A stretch of DNA of 38,122 bases from Patescibacteria group bacterium UBA5194 (lineage in GTDB: Bacteria > Patescibacteriota > Gracilibacteria > BD1-5 > UBA6164). The notes below the pieces were generated by a model. It ran no database searches and was not told the origin of the DNA. It was given only the letters and a program-made list of their open reading frames with translations. The stretch is from NCBI GenBank assembly GCA_002412935.1, contig DHWA01000004.1, positions 1 through 38,122 on the forward strand, given 5' to 3'. Of this stretch, positions 18,162 through 28,893 are shown piece by piece; the stretch's first letter is position 1, and the number at the start of each line of letters is the position of its first letter. A program made the translations under genes and the position numbers.

Positions 18162-20474
18162 TTATTCTTTTTTTATTTTACTCGGAATACCATAATAGTC
18201 AAGTAAAAATTTTGAGATTGAAGCAAACATATAGGCAGAACTTTCTCAACCAAAAGCTGTAGTTCTAGGTCTTTCTATTTTCATAATAATAACAAATTTA
18301 GGATCCTCAGCTGGACCATATCAAGCAAATGATCAAGTTGTAGATCAAACTCAATCTTCATATCATCATCTATATGCTATCTGAGCAGTTCAAGTCTTAC
18401 CTGCTAAATTATATCACTCTACTTTTCAGTTTTTTGCAAATCAATTATCGACACTATCAACAAGCATAGATGTAATTATATTAGCTGTTGATTCTTTTAT
18501 AACTCTATGAGTAATTTCAGGTTTAAAAGTAATTACTTTTCAGCTTGGAGTTTTGATTGATTTTATAATATTTGGTTTTACATAAACTCAACCATTCGCA
18601 AGTGAACTATAAGCTGCTGCTATTTGAATTGGAGTAGCACTAATTCATAATCAATAAGACATAGTATATAATTGAGCCTTTGACCGTTTTTCATAATTTG
18701 GTAAAACTGAAAAAACTTCTCAATCCAATGTTATATTTGTTGGTTCTCAAAATCAAAAAGCTTGTTGATAATTATAAAGTAATGCTTTTCATATTTTTTG
18801 AACAATTCTTATCATTCAAACATTACAAGAAAATATAAGTGCATTATTAAAAGATTGAAATCAAGCACATTGTTTTCATACATTTTTTATCGTAAAAGTA
18901 TCTATCGTAAGTTCCATATTATCTTGATATCTATCATATCTATTTATTTCTGAAGAATCTAATCATATTGCCACAGTAAAAGCTTTCATAATACTTCACG
19001 GTTCATATAATCATGAAATAGCATCATTTTGATATACTCAAGCTCAAAAATCATTTTTATATTTATATTTCACTAGGATTGGATCAGCAATTTCTTCCCT
19101 TGTGGCAATTCTTAATTTTACTTTTTTTCAATCATAGAAAAATTCTTCTCATAAAATTATATCTTCAACTAGAATAACCTTTCATAGTAAATCTGTCTCT
19201 GGATTAGGGTATTTTGCAAAAGTTACTTTTTCAAGTTCATACACATCAGCTGGATTATTTAAATCATATCCTGGATATGTAGCCATAGAAAGTATATCTC
19301 AACTTTTTGGATCCATAACTACTATTGTTCATCTATTTGCCTTAAACCTCTTTACTCATTCTTCTATTGTATCTTCTACTTTTTTTTGTATATTTCTATC
19401 CAATGTCAAAGTTATATCAACTCAAGCAGTAATTAAATCATTTGTATTAAAATTGAGAGAATCTATAGTTCTTCACATTATATCTTTTCTAGCATAGATT
19501 TTTCAATTATTTCATTTTAATTGCTCATTAAAATATCATTCAATTCCATAATTTCATTTTCAATTTCAATCTATAAATCATATAACTCAAGATGCTAATG
19601 TCTTTTCTGGATAGTATCTGCTTGGATTTCAAGTTAATATAATAAATCATCCGATGGAATCCTCCCCGTCTAAAACTCACTTTTTAATAGCATCTTTTTC
19701 TTCCTCTATATATTTTTTTACATCATCGGATAAAGATATATTTAATTTATTTACAATTGGAATATATCTTACTATTCTTTTTTTAAGTAAATTTTGTAAT
19801 TCTGTATTATCATAAATAAAAAATTGTTTTAATTTTAATGCTGTTTCTTTGACATCAATTATTTCTTCTGGATTTGCATATACATTTAATCAATTTATAT
19901 ATATTCCTGTCAGCTTAAGTAAAGCTAGTTTATCTATTTTTTCTTGCTCTAAATTTTCTCATATAACAACATTTGTAACTTTTGTTTTACTAAGCTTATT
20001 TTGTATTTCTTTAAATATCAAATCTTTTATATAAATTTCATCAAATTTAAAATCTGGAATTTCTAAAACTTTTAAAAATTTAAGCATATTATTATAACAA
20101 TCATCTCAAGCTTTAATTTGACATAATTGTTTATAAACTATATCTTTTAAATATATAGATAATCTTCCTTTATCTCATACAACTTCAGGATCTATAGCTA
20201 AATCATTTAAACTAAGAGAAGTAGCCAAAATTGTTGGACTAGAATTTGTTGATGCGTAAATTGTACCTCTATTTACAGGAATAACAATCTTTCAAAGTTG
20301 TTGTTTATCAGCCAATTTTTTATAATAATCATAATTTATAACTGTATAAGAAAAAATCTTAAATAAAATAATAAATCAACTCAATACAAAAAAAGCTAGT
20401 AGAATATACTCTCTTGGGTACTTATCAAAAAATTTTAATATTGTATCTAAATAATTATTGTGATTTTTGTGCAT
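18162..20474 (-). CDS. Class B penicillin-binding protein (peptidoglycan transpeptidase)
   Basis: A 770-residue enzyme that cross-links peptidoglycan peptides outside the membrane. A short cytoplasmic N-terminus is followed by one membrane anchor (about residues 26-48) and a long dimerisation/pedestal region. The transpeptidase domain carries all three active-site motifs: SIMK with Ser494, SCN at 549-551 and KTGTAQ with Lys693. The order and spacing fit the FtsI/PBP2 class; no transglycosylase domain is present. It is longer than E. coli FtsI (588), mostly through extra sequence before the catalytic domain. The KTG glycine is TGA. The 194-residue orphan follows 20 bases downstream and murL lies upstream. 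Whether it serves division or elongation cannot be decided here. Confidence 0.93.
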
Positions 20475-20502
20475 AAAAAGGGGTTAAGAGTTCAGTAATA
20501 AA

Positions 20503-20537
20503 TGTCATTCCCGAGACTTCGGGAATCTTCCTTGTAT
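20503..20537. repeat. Family A palindromic repeat
   Basis: tgtcattcccgagacttcgg followed by gaatcttccttgta: an intact hairpin copy in the 170-base gap between murL and the PBP gene, in reverse orientation to the copy at 20606. No gene lies in this gap. Confidence 0.8.
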
Positions 20538-20605
20538 ATTAAAAAGTAATATCTGGATATAATAAATTATATAATATTTAATTCAAGTGTTTCTAGTTAC
20601 AATAT

Positions 20606-20636
20606 AATGAAGATTCCCTTCTTCAAGGGAATGACA
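20606..20636. repeat. Family A palindromic repeat after murL
   Basis: aatgaagattcccttcttca, aggg, then aatgaca. A variant arm (ccctt/aaggg) keeps the pairing, a compensatory change. It begins 9 bases after the murL stop on the minus strand and could end its transcript. Confidence 0.8.
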
Positions 20637-20644
20637 TTATTTTT

Positions 20645-22099
20645 TTAAATTTTTAAAGTTCTAAATTTCTCAGGAATTAATGTTTCTTCATTATAAATTT
20701 TAAAAAGTTTTTGTTCTAAGTCACTAAAAAACTTTTTATCATATTTATTTTTCACTTCTTTTTCAAAAACCAAAAGTATGTAAGGAATCTGTTTTTCTTC
20801 TTTTTTAAATTTTTTTAAAGTTATATTCATAGCATAAATTACCTCTTCTTTTTCACCTACACATTCAAAAGGTTTGATTCATTGTATTCATAAAAGTTCT
20901 AGAAACAAATTTTCTAAAGTTTTATCTTCATACAATTCTTTACCAAATATTTGTAATACTTCTAAATCTGTAATAAAAGGTCTCAAAATAGCATATACAA
21001 AAGCACATTTAGGACAAGAGTTACACCAGAATGAGTTATACTCCCCCTTAATCCCCCTCAATTGAGGGGGAAAACGAACATCGTGAGTAGGGGGAGTTGT
21101 TGTTTTATTTATCTTAAAATTCCTATTACAACTACTAAAAACTCAAAAATACTTCTTTCATATTTTAGAAAATATTTCTGCTATTTTGATTTCATACATA
21201 CCTCTCAAAAGCGAGAAATACCTTAAATCAGAATTTAGGTTTCTATCTATGTAATTTGTTAAATCTTGTTCAAATTCTAAACTTTTACTGTATTGGTGAT
21301 TGATTTCTAAAAATGAGTTTTTTCATTTCAAGAGATTCCCGTCTTCACGGGAATGACAAGGGATTGTTGTATTTCAAGCATTTGCTGATTTTTCATTACT
21401 TAAAATTATATATTTATAATCATATAAATATGCAGTAGTAAGCAATGCAAAACTTATAATTCAAGTTATTGGAACATGTCAATTATAATACCCCAGTTCA
21501 TTTAGTTTAAAAAGATTTTCATCTAATTTTCTTTTGATTAAAATCGCATCTTTTCACATAATATTTAAACAATTTTCTTTTATAATATCTATTTTTCAAA
21601 AAACTATTGGAGTAAAATCAAAGTCTTTTTTCAAAAGAAGTTCTGCACTAACTATACTATCTTTTCCTCATCAAATTGGTAGGAGTATATTTTCACTTGA
21701 TTTAAAATATATTTTTTTATATTGTTTCTCACTTGAGTTTATAAAATTAAAAAGTCAATTTGTAGATAACTCGTTTTTATACAAAAATTCTCATAATCAA
21801 TTTCTATAAAATTTTTGCCAAAATACGATATCTTCATCACTCAAAAATCAATTTTTTATAACTAATTCTTTTGTAGGATAAAGTTTGTAGTAACTAATTC
21901 ATAAAGCTAAAGACAAAGAAAATAAAAAATTATTTAAGGTTTTTTCATCAAAATCAGGTCTAACTCTTAAAAAATCCGAAGAAAAATCAATTTCTTCTGT
22001 AAATTTAACATTTTTATCAAAACTATAAAAAAATCTTGTTTTTAAAGAATTTTTATCAAATTCAAATCATTCAAAATAAAATCTATCAAATTCTCTCAT
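20645..22099 (-). CDS. murL: UDP-MurNAc-L-Ala-L-Glu epimerase (MurL), with two repeat-derived insertions
   Basis: MurL converts the terminal L-Glu of UDP-MurNAc-L-Ala-L-Glu to D-Glu, an alternative to glutamate racemase MurI. The 484-residue product has the PP-loop-like IGGGKDSIVSAE at about residue 142, a central LSNEKSANAGN, INHQYSKSLEFEQD, YFSLLRGMYEIKIA, FSSCNRNF and the Cys-rich WCNSCPKCAFVYAILRPF, in the order I associate with MurL. Two stretches do not fit the family: residues about 247-257 and 335-354 are encoded by palindromic repeats (21333-21358 and 21040-21097) inserted in frame, lengthening two loops. The assignment is from memory of family motifs, not an alignment. The gene follows the transglycosylase-like gene and precedes the PBP gene. 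Confidence 0.78.
21040..21097. repeat. Palindromic element inserted in frame in murL (C-rich type)
   Basis: The outer arms actccccct/agggggagt enclose an inner palindrome atccccctcaattgaggggg. The 58-base block is much richer in G+C than the surrounding gene and encodes TPPTHDVRFPPQLRGIKGEY in the murL frame, between the FSSCNRNF and WCNSCPKC motifs. Confidence 0.75.
21333..21358. repeat. Family A palindromic repeat inserted in frame in murL
   Basis: agattcccgtcttcacggga followed by atgaca: the same hairpin as the intergenic copies. On the coding (minus) strand it reads CHSREDGN without a stop, between SANAGN and INHQYSKS. Confidence 0.82.
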
Positions 22100-22180
22100 A
22101 AAAATAAAATCACTTAAATAACTTTAAGTAATTTTATAGAAAAGTTGTAGAAAATCAAATTATGATAAAACTTAATTTTT

Positions 22181-24559
22181 TATATAAAAATTATTTGTTT
22201 TTTTTAGTTCCTCAAATGCATCATTAGCTGCTTTTACTTGTTCTGGATATGAATACTGCTGATTTAAAATTTCTTTTGTATATTTATCAATCCAATCTAT
22301 TATATCTTTTTTAGTTAATTGTTTTACTTTATGGTCATCTAATATTTGAAAATTTGATTCTCATTTACTTATTTTTTTATTAAAATTACTATTATCTATA
22401 ATTTTTATTTTTTTAATAGCATCTTTTACATTCAATTCTCAATTAGATAATTCATTTTTTGTAGAATTAAGTCAATCAAAAATTTTATTTATAATTGTTC
22501 TTAAATCGTTTTTTTCATTTTTATTTTCTTTTTCATCACCTTGGTCATCTAATCTTTCAATTTTAGGTTTTTCATCACCTTTATTATCAATTTTTAACCT
22601 TTCAGTAAATCTTCAATTATATAAAAAAAGTGCATTTAGGATAACTAAATCAATATTAACATTTTCTGGTGATTTATATTTATCTTTAACTAATTGTATT
22701 AAATATTTTAAATATCTAGCTGCTATTTTTGCTGACATTACTGGATCATTTAAAATATATTTTATTATATCTTCTTTGGATATTTTTGTATTTAAATATC
22801 TTTTTCAACTTTTTTTAAAAGATCTTTTTATACTTAATTCTACTTCTTTCACCATTTCTGTATCTTCATAAATGATAGGTTCTGCAGTGGATGGAAGTAT
22901 CTGAAACCGTCATATAGCTCAGTATTCACTTTCTTTACTTGGCATAGCATTTGATTCTATAAAACTTAATATATATAATTTTTCAGCATTTTCTTCTCAT
23001 ATTTCTGATCATAATTCTTTTCTAAATATTTTTTTCCACTTAAGTTCATTATCTTTTAAATTTTTTAAAATCTGTTCTTTATTAATTCAATTAAACTCTT
23101 CTAAAAATGCTATAGTATATCATTTTTTAATAATCTCACTCATAGTTTCTAAATCTATTTCTCACTCATTAATTGCATTTCTTAATATAGTTAATAACTC
23201 TGGACTACTTATATTAGACCTATCTTTTATTGATTCAATTCAACTTACTCATAAATATATATATAGTAATTTTTCATTTAATTCATCTTTAAATTTTTCT
23301 ATTTTTTGTAAAAATTTTACTCTATTTACTTGTCATATAAAATCACCATCATTATTATAAATAAGAAATTGTTTTATCTTTTCATTAATTTCTTCTCTTA
23401 TACTTTTTATATTTGAAATATTCATTATTCACAGTATCTTACGTAATTCTTCTAAATTTACATTAATCTCTAATTCTTTTATATTAAATTTAGTATCATC
23501 AATTTTTAATTTTTCTTTAATATTCTTAAAATCATTTATTTGATTTCTAATACTTTTAAATAATGTATAAATCTCTTCATAACTTTTTACTGTAGTTGAA
23601 GAAATATTGTTTTTTATATTTAAAGATTTTTCATTTAAAATTTGAATAGTTTTTTTTGTTAATAAATCTTTTAAATTTTGAATTGTTATTTTTTCTTTTT
23701 TGTTTGTATATTTTGTTACTATATTATTTCTGTATTCTTCTAATTTTTGAATCAATAAATCTAATTTATTTATATCATCTACATTTGAATCAGAACTTAA
23801 CCTGTTTATATTTTCAATGATATGATTTGTTTTTTTATTATCTATTTCAAAAATCTTTTTTAATTTCATTTTTCAAAGATCTATATTTATACTCTTTCAT
23901 CATATAAGTAAAATATCTAATTTAACATCTTCAATATCTAATCAATTTTCCAAAATTTTAACTATTGTTAATTTAATTAAATCCTTAATTTCTTGTTCAC
24001 TTAATATAATTCAAGTTTTACTATTTAAATCTTTATGTAATGGTTCTAATACAAATTTATTTTTACTATTTTGAATATAATCAAGATAATTAACAGTCAG
24101 AGTATCATAAAACTTAGTCATAAATTTATTTTCTCTAATAGAATTTAAAACTCATTCAAACTTTACATATTTTTCTATATAATCTCTCATTGTCAGTTTT
24201 CAAATTACATCAATGGTATCTTTTCTTTGTAATTTCTCATTATAAACAGATTTATTTATTGATGTAACTTGATTTCAATCAAAATCTCATTTTCTTAATC
24301 AAGCATTTAATGTTAAAATATATGATTGAATATCTTTTTTAGTACCTTTTGTAATTTGTATTTTCTTTAATTCTTGAAGTTGTTTTTCCAGATTATTTAA
24401 TTCATTTATATTGTATTCATATCTCCACTTATTTACAAACTGATATGATTTAAGCTCTTTTATTCTATCTTCAAGTAATTTTATAGAATCATATAAAGAC
24501 AACTCTTGCTTTTCAGAAGTTGAAATATTATCTTGATTTTCTATAGAGCCTCAATCCAT
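22181..24559 (-). CDS. Large helical protein with lytic-transglycosylase-like (SLT) domain
   Basis: A 792-residue protein without signal peptide or membrane helix. The first 500 residues are Lys/Glu/Ile/Asn-rich and helical, with coiled-coil segments near 25-60 and 220-330. Around residues 525-650 a GH23/SLT-like domain is visible: catalytic Glu535 in SFIESNA, then YGAIGRFQILPSTAE (family ES...GAxGxxQxxPxTA) and, further on, NALFLYNGR like the family's AYNxG. Such domains cut the glycan strands of peptidoglycan without water. The C-terminal 140 residues are charged. How a protein without a signal would reach the wall is unclear. It lies upstream of murL (81-base gap), in a wall-related block. 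The N-terminal part matches nothing I know. Confidence 0.75.
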
Positions 24560-24852
24560 AAATTATTTTATTAATTATCTTTATAAATTTTAGCATATTT
24601 TTCATAAAAACACAAAATTGAGAGCAAAATAAACTACTTCTATCACAATGTTTTAAAATATTCAAATTTCTTTGTTTTTTCTATTTTTTTGTCAAAACTA
24701 AGTAGTTTTTAACAATTTCGAGGCAAAAAAGCCTAGTTTTTAACATTTTTTGAACTAAATTGTATAAGTTTTTGTAGCAATTTTAGTTTTTTTACATACA
24801 CTTTAGAAACAAAAACTAATAAACTATTATTTCCTTTTTAAAATAAAAAAAT
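24560..24852 (+). promoter_or_regulatory. Divergent intergenic region upstream of nrdA with repeated TAGTTTTTAACA
   Basis: This 293-base gap holds no gene. The 12-base TAGTTTTTAACA occurs twice on the plus strand (24703-24714 and 24734-24745), 31 bases apart, about three helical turns. Between and beside the copies are two small dyads: AAAACTA/TAGTTTT (24695-24709) and AGGC/GCCT (24721-24734). The layout suggests regulator binding in front of nrdA. I did not see a match to the usual NrdR box. Confidence 0.4.
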
Positions 24853-27453
24853 ATGGAATTATTTGTAATAAAAAACAGACTCTGAGATATCGTAGATTTT
24901 GATAAATCAAAAATAAAAAATGCTATTTTAAAGGCTTTTGAAGCTTGTGGAGATAATAATTTAGATTTGATTGATACAATTGTTGAAAATACATTAAGAG
25001 ATTTAAAAATTTGTGAAGCAGATGATATTTTATGTATAGAAGATATCCAAAACTCTGTAGAAAAAAATCTTATGGAGGCCGGTAAATTTGAAGTAGCTAA
25101 AGCTTATATAATCTATAGAAATGCAAGATCTAAAGAAAGAGAAAAACAAAAAGAAAAACTTGAAAAAAAATTAGCCACTCACTCACTAAAAGTAACAAAA
25201 ACAGATTGAACAAAACAAGTTTTTGAGCTTGGAAAGATAAAATCAATGTACAAAAGAGTAGTAAATTGACTAGAAAAAACTTGCAAGTTTGAAGAAATAG
25301 AAAAAGTCTTGAAAAATTATATCGTTGATGGAATAAAAACTTCAGATATAATAAAAATGCTAGTAAAAGCAAGTATTGATCTAATCAGTATAGAAAATAG
25401 TGATTGGCAATTTATAGCTAGTAGATTTATGACACTTGATTTATACAAAGAAGCAACAAAAAATAGAAACATAATAATTGATGATATCTACACTGGTAAA
25501 ACTTATAAAAATTTATTTGATGAATACATAAAATTATGATATTATTTTAAAGATTTTTATAATTATTATTCAAAAGAAGATATCAAAAAAGCTGGAGAAT
25601 ATATCCAAAAAGATAGAGATTTTGAGTACAATTATACAACTATTTTTATGATGAGAAAGAGATATCTCTTAAATCCAAACAAAGTAATAAAAGAGCTTCC
25701 TCAAGAGATGTATATGAGTGTAGCACTATTTTTAGCAATTCCTGAGAAAGATGAAAATAGACTTGAAATAGCTAAAAAAATATATGATTATTGTTCACTA
25801 CAAAAATTATCGCTACCTACTCCTACACTACTAAACGCAAGAACTAACTATAATCAACTTTCTAGTTGTTTTAAGTTAAATATAGATGATGATTTGAGAT
25901 CAATCTATCACAATATAGAAAATATGGCTCAAATCTCAAAATTTGGAGGTTGAATTTGAGTATATTTATGAAATATTAGATCTAAATGAGCTTCAATTAG
26001 AGGTGTAAAATGAGCTTCTGGATGAGTAAATCCATGGATTAAAGTAATCAATGATACTGCAATTGCAGTAAATCAACTTTGAGCTAGAATGTGATCTATA
26101 AGTGTAACTCTAGATATCTGGCACAGAGATATATATGATTTTCTTGATTTACAAACTGAGACTGGTGATATAAGAAGAAAAGCTTTTGATGTATTCCCTG
26201 CTGTTTCCATTCCAGATATATTTATGGAAAGACTGAAAAATAATCAGGATTTCACACTTTTTGACCCAAAAGAAGTTACAGAAAAAACAGGTAAAAAAAT
26301 GCAGGATTATTACTGAGAAGAATTTACCAAATTTTATATTGAACTTGAAAATAGAACTGATTTAGAATTGGCTGAAAAAGTAAATGCAAAAGATTTATTT
26401 AAAAAATTTCTAAAAGTAGTCGTTGAGACTGGTATGCCTTATACTTTTTTCAGAGATACAGTAAACAAAGCAAACCCAAATAAACATGCTTGAATGGTTT
26501 ATTCTAGCCAACTTTGTGTGGAAATATGTCAAAATACTTCGCCTGCAAAATTTATAGAAGAAGAAATAGAAGATGGAAAAATAATTATCAAATATGAACC
26601 TGGTGATTCTGTAGTTTGTAATCTAGCATCTATAAATGTAGCAAAAGTAAATACCCAAAAAGAGATAAACAAAGTTATCCCGATAGCAATGAAAATACTA
26701 GATAATGTAATTTCACTAAACTATTATCCTATCAAAGAAGCTGAATTAACAGCCAAAAAATATAGATCAGTAGGACTTGGATTTTTAGGACTTGCTGAAC
26801 ATTTAGCAGTTTCTAAACTTAATTATGATAGTTTGGAGGCTCGTGAATACACAGATAAATTATTTGAAAAATATGCTTATGCAACTATCAAAGCATCTAA
26901 TGAATTAGCTCTTGAAAGATGAACTTATCCAGTTTATGAATGAAGTGATTGGTCAAAATGAATACTTTTAAACAAAGATGCAAATTGGTACAAAACAAAT
27001 TCTTCTATGAGTGAAGATTGGCTAAAACTAATTGATGATGTAAAAAAGCATTGAGTGAGATTTGCTTATCATCTTGCTCCAGCTCCAAATACTTCAACTT
27101 CTCTTGTAGTATGATCAACAGCTTCAATATTACCAATTTACAAAAAATACTTTGTTGAAACAAATAAATTTGCTTCAACTGTAAATGTAGCTCCAAAATT
27201 AACACCTGAGAATTTCTGGTACTACAAAGAATATGTACATATGAATATGAATGATGTAATTGATATGGTATCAGTAATCTACAAATGGATTGATCAAAGT
27301 GTAAGTTTTGAATGGATAATAAATCCTGAAAAAGTAAGTCCTGCCGAACTTTACAGTTATTACATAAAAACTTGGGAAGCAAAGATTAAGACTATCTATT
27401 ATGTAAGAAGTATGAGTCTAGAAGTTAAGGAATGTGTGAGTTGTAGTGGTTAG
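24853..27453 (+). CDS. nrdA: Class I ribonucleoside-diphosphate reductase, alpha subunit
   Basis: Reduces ribonucleoside diphosphates to deoxy forms, with the NrdB subunit at 28894. The 866-residue product begins with two ATP-cone regions: one from residue 1 (MELFVIKNRLGDIVDFDKSK) and one from about 113 (KVTKTDGTKQVFELGKIK). Catalytic landmarks follow: PTPTLLNARTNYNQLSSCF (first active cysteine), GGGIGVYLGNIRSKGASIRG, SSQLCVEI (radical Cys and Glu), VCNLASINV (second redox Cys) and PNTSTSLVVGSTASILP. The C-terminus CVSCSG is the thioredoxin-accepting Cys pair. In SSQLCVEI the position before Leu-Cys is Gln where E. coli has Asn. The tandem ATP cones suggest strict dATP control. Confidence 0.95.
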
Positions 27454-27489
27454 AGGTTTAGTTTTTAATTATTTTATAAATAAATTAAT

Positions 27490-27768
27490 ATGACAACAGA
27501 ACAAGTGAATTTAACCGAAAATGAAAATAATATAACAAAAAGTGACCCTACGACTTCATGATTAAGAGAAAACTTTAAATGTACTATTTGAATTATCGTT
27601 GATAAATCCAATGCAACAAAATGATGTGACCAAGTTCTTCCCGATATTTGAAGGCAAAAAAGACCTGAAAAAATAACTCAGGCTAAAGTATACAAAGTTA
27701 TAAATAAAGTAAGAAATTTTTTATGACTTCCTACAATACTACCTTCTACTCCTTTTTATAAAAAATAA
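27490..27768 (+). CDS. Hypothetical protein, 92 residues, after nrdA
   Basis: A small basic protein starting MTTEQVNLTENENNITKSDP. It has a polar N-terminus, then GLRENFKCTIGIIVDKSN, a GCDQVLPDIGRQKRPEK turn and a C-terminal helix ending in PTILPSTPFYKK. No known family and no membrane segment. It starts 36 bases after nrdA on the same strand, so it is probably in the nrd transcript. The two Cys residues (in KCTI and GCDQ) are not arranged as a known metal site. Function unknown. Confidence 0.65.
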
Positions 27769-27800
27769 CTTATTTTAATTTCCTCTTACTAAACTTGTTC

Positions 27801-27899
27801 TGTCATTGCGAGTTTTTATGAAGCAATCCATTTACTATATTGTTACCATGTTTTCTTGATTGCTTCGTACACCTGTACTCTGGCAGTATCGCAATGACA
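27801..27899. repeat. Family B palindromic repeat, 99 bp, inside the nrd region
   Basis: Perfect 11-base ends tgtcattgcga/tcgcaatgaca, with an inner pair gaagcaatc (27820-27828) and gattgcttc (27858-27866), so it can fold into a branched hairpin. The same core is found at 9747-9836. It is a MITE-like dispersed repeat without coding capacity, between the 92-residue orphan and the toxin/antitoxin-like pair. Confidence 0.8.
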
Positions 27900-27968
27900 A
27901 GAGCATAAAATCTTTTTGAGAATAGCCTTGTATGCTTATAATGATACTAGTAAGTAATCTTATAAAAA

Positions 27969-28274
27969 ATGCTAAATAAAGAATTTAAATCTATCTTGTG
28001 GGAATATGATCTGAAAGAACTTGATTACAATAGTGATTTGGTTTTTGTAAGGAGTTTAACTATTTGAGACAGAAATCATATAAATTACATGAAAACAAAG
28101 CTTTGAATTGAAAAGTTTAAAGATAAATTTATAAAAAATATAGCTTCCCTAGACAAGAAAACTATCAATTATTGGGGAATAGTTTTTTGAATTGATACAA
28201 AAAAATATTTAAATAATACTCAAAGTACAAATGAATTACTCAATAAACCTGTTTTTACAAGAAATTTTAGATAA
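27969..28274 (+). CDS. Antitoxin-like partner protein of the AbiEii toxin
   Basis: A 101-residue cytoplasmic protein: MLNKEFKSILWEYDLKELDY, then VFVRSLTIGDRNHINYMKTKLG and a C-terminal TINYWGIVFGIDT segment. The pattern (W-x-YD start, a stretch resembling the common antitoxin form RVLxxG, W near the end) resembles the small proteins (DUF6922-like) that often precede AbiEii/DUF1814 nucleotidyltransferase toxins. The toxin gene starts within its last 44 bases, the tight overlap usual in such pairs. The antitoxin role is inferred from this arrangement, not shown by a DNA-binding motif. Confidence 0.65.
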
Positions 28275-28878
28275 AAATAGACTTCTATTACTTGAAAACT
28301 TCAAAAAAATCAAAGAAATGTGATTTTATCTTGCTTGATGAACATCTTTGGCTTTGCAATTTTGACATAGACAAAGTATAGATTTTGATTTTTTTATTAA
28401 TAATGATTTTGATGAAAATGAATTATTTGAGAAAATGCTTGTTGTATTTTCTTGAAAAGATATAAAAAAGACTTTTTATGAAAAAAATACTTTATATATA
28501 GAAGTAAATTGAATTAAAATTAGTTTTTTTGGTTATAAATATAAATTGATAAATAATCTGATAAAAACTGTTTTTTTTGATTTAGCTAATTATAAAGATA
28601 TCGCAGCAATGAAGCTTTGGGCGATTCAAAAAAGAGCTACGAATAAAGATTATGTTGATTTATATTATATTCTTCAAAAGATAGATTTAGAAGATCTTAT
28701 AAATTGCTTTTTTATAAAGTTTTGAAATATAGTTTCAACTCAAATTATCCTAAAAAGTATGGTTTATTTTGAAGATATTGTTGAAGAAAAATTGATTATG
28801 AGCGATAAAAAGATAGATTTTGAGAAAGTTAAAATTTTTTTGATAGAGTTGATTAAAAAGTACGAAAGTAAAATATAA
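28231..28878 (+). CDS. Nucleotidyltransferase toxin of the AbiEii/DUF1814 family
   Basis: A 215-residue protein with the family's nucleotidyltransferase motif: GFYLAGGTSLALQFGHRQSI followed by DFDFF at about residues 32-56. GGTS binds the nucleotide phosphate and the DxDxF acids bind metal. Further on, KDIAAMKLWAIQKRATNKDY gives the second conserved block (AMK...R...KD). AbiEii-type toxins nucleotidylate tRNA or other targets and act in phage defence or stress. Both GG residues are encoded by TGA. It overlaps the antitoxin-like gene by 44 bases and ends 15 bases before nrdB, so it has been inserted into, or has grown up within, the nrd region. Confidence 0.85.
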
Positions 28879-28893
28879 TATATAATTACAATT

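Noticed and set aside
22181..22184. Apparent frameshift near the end of the transglycosylase-like gene
   Set aside because: A first reading miscounted an A run; with seven A residues the frame is continuous to the TAA at 22181-22183.
24560..24852. NrdR box upstream of nrdA
   Set aside because: No pair of sequences close to the known NrdR consensus was found; only the unrelated TAGTTTTTAACA repeats.
25130..25372. Leu/Phe-rich minus-strand frame that could look like a membrane protein
   Set aside because: Shadow of the Lys-rich ATP-cone region of nrdA, where AAA codons read as Phe on the other strand.
27005..27382. 125-residue minus-strand frame in nrdA
   Set aside because: Antisense to the C-terminal part of nrdA, without motifs; nrdA is clear on the plus strand.
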